64,000 bases of DNA from CAWCAW01 sp963793645 (GTDB lineage: Bacteria; Actinomycetota; Acidimicrobiia; Acidimicrobiales; UBA8190), in the NCBI GenBank assembly GCA_963793645.1, contig CAWCAW010000010.1:434001-498000 (forward strand), written 5' to 3'. Below, in pieces: positions 60,290 to 64,000 of the stretch; within the stretch, counting starts at the first letter, position 1; every line of letters begins with the position of its first letter. Position numbers and translations under genes: made by a program. The notes under the pieces were generated by a model. That model ran no database searches. It was given only the letters and a program-made list of their open reading frames with translations, and had not been told where the DNA came from.

Positions 60290-62248
60290 GTGCACATCGT
60301 GTCTGGACCAGGCCGACAAGACGAACGGGCCGGCCACGGACTGCGGCGCCTTGTCTTGGGCCGCCGATTGGGTGCGCACGAGGCGTCCAAAGAGCAAATC
60401 ACCCCCGTGGAAGGCCTCCCCGCCTTGTCGCTCGACGCCTTGACGTCAGTGGCCTATGGGCCGGAGGCCATATTGGGGGTTCTGGCCGTGGCCGGTGGAT
60501 CGGCCCTGCACTTGATCCTGCCCATCACTGTCGCCATCGTGGCGCTGCTCGTGATCCTGGTGTTTTCCTACCGCCAAGTCATCGACGCCTATCCGTCGGG
60601 GGGCGGGGCCTACGCGGTATCGCGTGCCAACTTTGGCCCCCGCGCCTCCCAGGTGGCGGCGGCCTCGTTGATCGTGGACTACACGCTCACCGTGGCGGTA
60701 TCGATCGCCGCCGGCGTGGGCCAGCTCACTTCGGCCTTTCCAAGTTTGTCGGGCGCCACCGTGCCCATGTGCCTCGGCATCTTGGCCCTCATCACCGTCC
60801 TCAACCTTCGTGGCCTGTCCGAGAGCGCTCGGGCGTTCCTCGTTCCCACCCTGATCTTCATCATCGGGCTTCTCGCCATCATCGTGGTCGGTCTCGTCCA
60901 TCCGTTGGCCCTGCATGTGCCCCAACCGGGCCACAGCCTGCTGCCCACCCACACGTTGCAAGCGGTCACGGTCCTTCTGGTGCTCAAGGCGTTCGCGGCC
61001 GGCTGTAGCGCCCTCACCGGTGTCGAGGCCATCGCCAACGGGGTTCCCCTGTTCAAGGAACCCCGCATGACCAGAGCGAAGCGGACCGAGATGCTCCTGG
61101 GCTTCACCCTCGGCACCATGCTGCTCGGCTTGGCGGTGTTAGCCCGTCGATTTCACATCGGGCCACGCAGCGGACAGACGGCATTGAGCCAGATCATGGG
61201 AGAGGCCGTCGGGCGGCATTGGGCCTATTACGTCGTGTCGCTGACGATCACCCTGGTGCTCGCTCTCGCTGCCAACACATCATTTGGGGGGCTCCCGGTG
61301 CTGGCCAGCCTGTTGGCCCGTGACGACTATGTGCCCCATGTCTTCGGGCTGCGAGGCGACCGCCAGACCTTCACTATCGGCATTATCGCCTTGGCTGTGT
61401 TGTCGGGCGCCTTGTTGCTAGCGGTGGGAGGCAACACCAATTCATTGATCCCGCTGTTTGCCATCGGTGTATTTGTCGGCTTCACGTTGGCCCAAGGCGG
61501 GCTGGTCGTGCATTGGTGGCGGGGCCGACCCCCCCGGTGGCGACGCCGCGCCACCATCAATGCCTTAGGCGCCATCGTCACCGCGGTGTCGACGATCATC
61601 TTTCTGGTAACCAAATTCGTCGAGGGCGCCTGGGTCGTGGTGGTCGCGGTGCCGGCGTTCATCTTGCTGTTCGACCGCATCGAGCGCTACTACCGACGCG
61701 TCGGCCAGCAGCTCGGGCTGGGCCAGATTCCGCCCCCGCCCCAAGGACGGCCGACCACAGTGATCGTTCCGGTGGTCAGCGTGTCCAGGTTGACAGCTCA
61801 CGTCCTCTCTGAAGCTCTGTCGCTGTGTTCGGAAGTCATCGCCGTCACCGTGGTCAACGCCATGCTTGACAGTGACGACGACGAGGCGACCAAGGCCGGC
61901 GCGCCCACCGAGCTCGAGCACGCGTGGGAGCAATGGCACCCCGACGTGCGGCTCCGTGTTTTGCACAGCGATTATTCCTCGGTTGTCGACCCCATCATCG
62001 AGTTCATCAACGACTACCAAGCCCACCACGATCGCCAACTCGTCGTGCTCATCCCGGTAGTGGTGCCCAAACGCATCCGCTACCGCTTTCTGCACAACCA
62101 TATGGACTATCTGTTGAGCGGAGCCCTACGCGATCGTCCCGACATCGTCGTGGCCCGCGTGAAAACGGAACTCGACACCCTCGAAACCCTCGACGAGCGC
62201 GGCCATGTCCGCCCCTCGCCTGACGTAGCGCCCGCGCCGCCGACATAG
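60290..62248 (+). CDS. APC-superfamily permease, KimA/KUP-like
   Basis: A 652-residue permease from a GTG. Twelve helices, beginning with LPALSLDALTSVAYGPEAIL (the unwound first helix of KUP-like carriers) and SYRQVIDAYPSGGGAYAVSR, followed by a C-terminal soluble domain of about 170 residues (PTTVIVPVVSVSRLTAHVLS). The layout matches KimA, a proton-coupled potassium importer controlled by c-di-AMP, but amino-acid permease function is not excluded. No c-di-AMP riboswitch was seen in the 88 bases upstream. Confidence 0.8.
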   Translation: MHIVSGPGRQDERAGHGLRRLVLGRRLGAHEASKEQITPVEGLPALSLDALTSVAYGPEAILGVLAVAGGSALHLILPITVAIVALLVILVFSYRQVIDAYPSGGGAYAVSRANFGPRASQVAAASLIVDYTLTVAVSIAAGVGQLTSAFPSLSGATVPMCLGILALITVLNLRGLSESARAFLVPTLIFIIGLLAIIVVGLVHPLALHVPQPGHSLLPTHTLQAVTVLLVLKAFAAGCSALTGVEAIANGVPLFKEPRMTRAKRTEMLLGFTLGTMLLGLAVLARRFHIGPRSGQTALSQIMGEAVGRHWAYYVVSLTITLVLALAANTSFGGLPVLASLLARDDYVPHVFGLRGDRQTFTIGIIALAVLSGALLLAVGGNTNSLIPLFAIGVFVGFTLAQGGLVVHWWRGRPPRWRRRATINALGAIVTAVSTIIFLVTKFVEGAWVVVVAVPAFILLFDRIERYYRRVGQQLGLGQIPPPPQGRPTTVIVPVVSVSRLTAHVLSEALSLCSEVIAVTVVNAMLDSDDDEATKAGAPTELEHAWEQWHPDVRLRVLHSDYSSVVDPIIEFINDYQAHHDRQLVVLIPVVVPKRIRYRFLHNHMDYLLSGALRDRPDIVVARVKTELDTLETLDERGHVRPSPDVAPAPPT

Positions 62249-62509
62249 CCTGTTTGTCAGGTTTACGCGGCATTTCAAGGGTTGCATGTGACCGACTCGG
62301 CAACATTGTGGGTCTGTTGTCAGGGGCCTCGACGGTGCAGGCAGGACGGCTCATCGAGACGCCGAGCACGTGCGTCTCGCTCCCTTCGGTCAGCGCTTCT
62401 GGGACCCAACTCGCCCTGCCCCGAGCACATCGACCTACGTTGTGCGTGTGGATTGTGGTGATGATCGATGAGCGCCACGACTGCTGTCGTGACGAGAGGG
62501 GAACACACC

Positions 62510-62851
62510 ATGCAGACAGTTCAGAGTTTTGAGCAAACCGTCCTCGACCGTGAAGCGGCGCCTGTGCTCGTTGTGCACGGGGAGCTCGACGTCTCCACGT
62601 CGCCGGAGTTGCAGACCCGGCTCTTGAGCCTTATCGAGCGGGGCCACACGATGGCGATCGTCGACCTCAGCGACGTGTCGTTTATCGACTCGACCGCATT
62701 GGGTGTGCTCGTCAGCGCGCTGGGGCAGCTGCGCGAGCTCCACGGTGAGTTGCGCCTTGTCATTACCGAGCCGCGCGTCCTCAAGGTGTTCGAGATCACC
62801 GGCCTGCACGGCACGTTCAGCATTTACGCCGACGTGGCCGCCGCTCGGTAG
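62510..62851 (+). CDS. STAS-domain anti-sigma factor antagonist
   Basis: A 113-residue STAS protein: VLVVHGELDVSTSPELQTRL and the phosphorylatable serine motif SFIDSTALGVLVSAL. By analogy with SpoIIAA/RsbV it binds an anti-sigma kinase when dephosphorylated. The ATG at 62510 has GAGAGGGGAA upstream. No partner kinase or sigma gene is nearby. Confidence 0.88.
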   Translation: MQTVQSFEQTVLDREAAPVLVVHGELDVSTSPELQTRLLSLIERGHTMAIVDLSDVSFIDSTALGVLVSALGQLRELHGELRLVITEPRVLKVFEITGLHGTFSIYADVAAAR

Positions 62852-62914
62852 GCAGCGCCAGCCTGGAGCACCGCGGAGTTGAGGAAGCCGCGTTTGGCGA
62901 GCCAACCTTGACTC

Positions 62915-63886
62915 ATGGTCGTTCCTTCGGGTCGTCTGGTGAAGCCCATGCTGGCCGTGGCCGGCAGGCTTCCCGTCGACGATGGCCAGTGGGGATTCGA
63001 GTTCAAATGGGACGGGGTACGCGCGGTGGCGTATCTCGAGGACAGGCAGATCCGGCTCATGACCAGAAACGACCGAGACACCACCTCCAGCTATCCGGAA
63101 CTCCACCCCATGGGCGAGCAATTCGGCCCGCACAGCGTCGTGCTCGACGGGGAAATCGTCGCGTTGGACGGTTCGGGACGGCCCAGCTTCTCGAGGCTCC
63201 AGTCCCGCATGCACGTCGCCGACGCCTCTCGGGCGACGCTGCTGGCCTCCACCACGCCGGTGGACTTGTTGGTCTTTGACATCCTTCGCCTCGATGGACA
63301 GGACACCGTGGATCTTTCCTACGAGCAACGGCGGGCGCTGCTCGACGGGCTCGACTTCGAAGGCGAGCGCTGGCATTGTCCGCCGTGGTACCGGGGTGGA
63401 GGGCCGGATGTCCTGCGAGCATCCCAGGAGCAGGGGCTCGAGGGGGTAATGGCCAAGCGCCTGTCGAGCACCTATCAACCGGGCCGGCGAAGCGGGGACT
63501 GGCGCAAGGTGAAGAACCTGCGCACCCAGGAGGTCGTGATAGGGGGCTGGACGCCAGGAGCTGGTCGTCGCTCCGGTGCGCTGGGCGCGCTACTGGTCGG
63601 CCTACCCGGGCCATCTGGCCTGACGTATGTGGGCAAGGTTGGCACCGGATTCACCGATGCCGTCCTCGGTACCTTGGGCCGCACTTTGGCTCCCTTGGTC
63701 CAAGGGACATCCCCGTTCTCGGCGCCGACGTCACCTTCGCAGTCCACCGGAGCCACGTGGGTGATACCGGTATTGGTGGGAGAAGTGTCGTTTCGGGAGT
63801 GGACGGCGCAGGGCCGCCTTCGTCATCCTTCGTGGCGAGGACTACGACCCGACAAAGATGCCGAGGACGTCATCGTCGAACCGTGA
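62915..63886 (+). CDS. ATP-dependent DNA ligase (LigC/LigD ligase-domain type)
   Basis: A 323-residue ligase. Motif I is FEFKWDGVRA with the adenylated Lys 31; motif III LLVFDILRLDG, motif IV GLEGVMAKRL, motif V SGDWRKVKNL, then an OB-fold domain (RTQEVVIGGWTPGAGRRSGA, TYVGKVGTGF). Seals nicks or ends in NHEJ-type repair. With the polymerase domain at 55835 it forms a split LigD. Confidence 0.92.
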   Translation: MVVPSGRLVKPMLAVAGRLPVDDGQWGFEFKWDGVRAVAYLEDRQIRLMTRNDRDTTSSYPELHPMGEQFGPHSVVLDGEIVALDGSGRPSFSRLQSRMHVADASRATLLASTTPVDLLVFDILRLDGQDTVDLSYEQRRALLDGLDFEGERWHCPPWYRGGGPDVLRASQEQGLEGVMAKRLSSTYQPGRRSGDWRKVKNLRTQEVVIGGWTPGAGRRSGALGALLVGLPGPSGLTYVGKVGTGFTDAVLGTLGRTLAPLVQGTSPFSAPTSPSQSTGATWVIPVLVGEVSFREWTAQGRLRHPSWRGLRPDKDAEDVIVEP

Positions 63887-63914
63887 TCGGTTCGGACACC
63901 TCGATACCTTTAGA

Positions 63915-64000
63915 TTAACGCCCCGGAGCGATGTAGCGACTGGCGCTCAGTCTCCCGTTTTCGAACTCGAGCACCCACGCACATCCCTTTGACCCCGGTG
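63915..64000 (-). CDS. SnoaL/NTF2-like protein, C-terminal end (partial)
   Basis: The last 27 residues of a gene entering from the right edge: GSKGCAWVLEFENGRLSASR followed by YIAPGR and a TAA stop. The pattern W-V-x-E-F-E-N-G-R is typical of the final strands of NTF2-like/SnoaL proteins. Too short to be certain. Confidence 0.4.
   Translation of the reverse strand, partial: PGSKGCAWVLEFENGRLSASRYIAPGR

Noticed and set aside
1..64000. CRISPR arrays, rRNA genes, phage structural or conjugation genes
   Set aside because: No regularly spaced repeats of array type, no rRNA sequence, and no capsid, portal, large terminase, relaxase or type IV secretion motifs were seen.

Overview
The window comes from a high-GC actinobacterium. 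GTG and TTG starts are common. It carries a fused MurT-GatD peptidoglycan-amidating enzyme, a probable F420-dependent oxidoreductase, a mycothiol-type (maleylpyruvate isomerase family) protein, LigD-type polymerase and ligase genes, and a fatty acyl reductase lipid operon. The style fits an uncultured member of the Acidimicrobiia, but nothing here fixes the taxon.

Layout. Bases 1-10.6 kb are ordinary chromosome: SRPBCC protein, small membrane and lipoproteins, an MFS exporter, two-component receiver, LLM-class oxidoreductase, methyltransferase, SGNH hydrolase and a TetR regulator. From 10.7 to 17.6 kb intact housekeeping genes (VOC, CBS, Rieske) alternate with broken pieces: serine recombinase, IS3 orfB, methyltransferase, SRAP peptidase and an old phage-type integrase. 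A VOC gene there is split by a complete ISL3-family element with an 8-bp target duplication.

From 17,656 to about 40,064 lies a 22.4 kb integrative element inserted into the 3' end of tRNA-Val(CAC). A 58-bp perfect direct repeat of the tRNA 3' part marks both ends. A phage-type tyrosine integrase and a small helix-turn-helix (excisionase-like) gene sit at the tRNA end, and paired TGACCCA repeats beside both ends look like integrase arm sites. Cargo: two IS21-family elements, an XRE regulator, a membrane Ser/Thr kinase, a Cys-containing protein (possible replication protein) split in frame by IS21, a second tyrosine recombinase, a methyltransferase, proline iminopeptidase, an alpha/beta-hydrolase-cyclase fusion, a beta-propeller lipoprotein, an iteron-like repeat region, and two convergent paralogous zinc-cluster proteins of unknown function. 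A second ISL3 element sits between the integrase and the tRNA.

From 40.1 kb to the end is chromosome again: VOC protein, membrane protein, and a TetR regulator divergent from a tightly overlapping operon (acyl-CoA reductase-HAD, alcohol dehydrogenase, LarA-like protein, PlsC acyltransferase) across a perfect 16-bp palindrome. Then follow a HAD-acyltransferase/MurT-GatD pair, LysR, YqgE, GNAT, LigD polymerase domain, lipoprotein, membrane hydrolase, TauE, a KimA-like APC permease, a STAS protein and an ATP-dependent DNA ligase.

At least nine otherwise well-preserved genes carry a single-base frameshift, often in a short homopolymer, including the normally essential MurT. This suggests residual indel errors in the assembly rather than massive gene decay.
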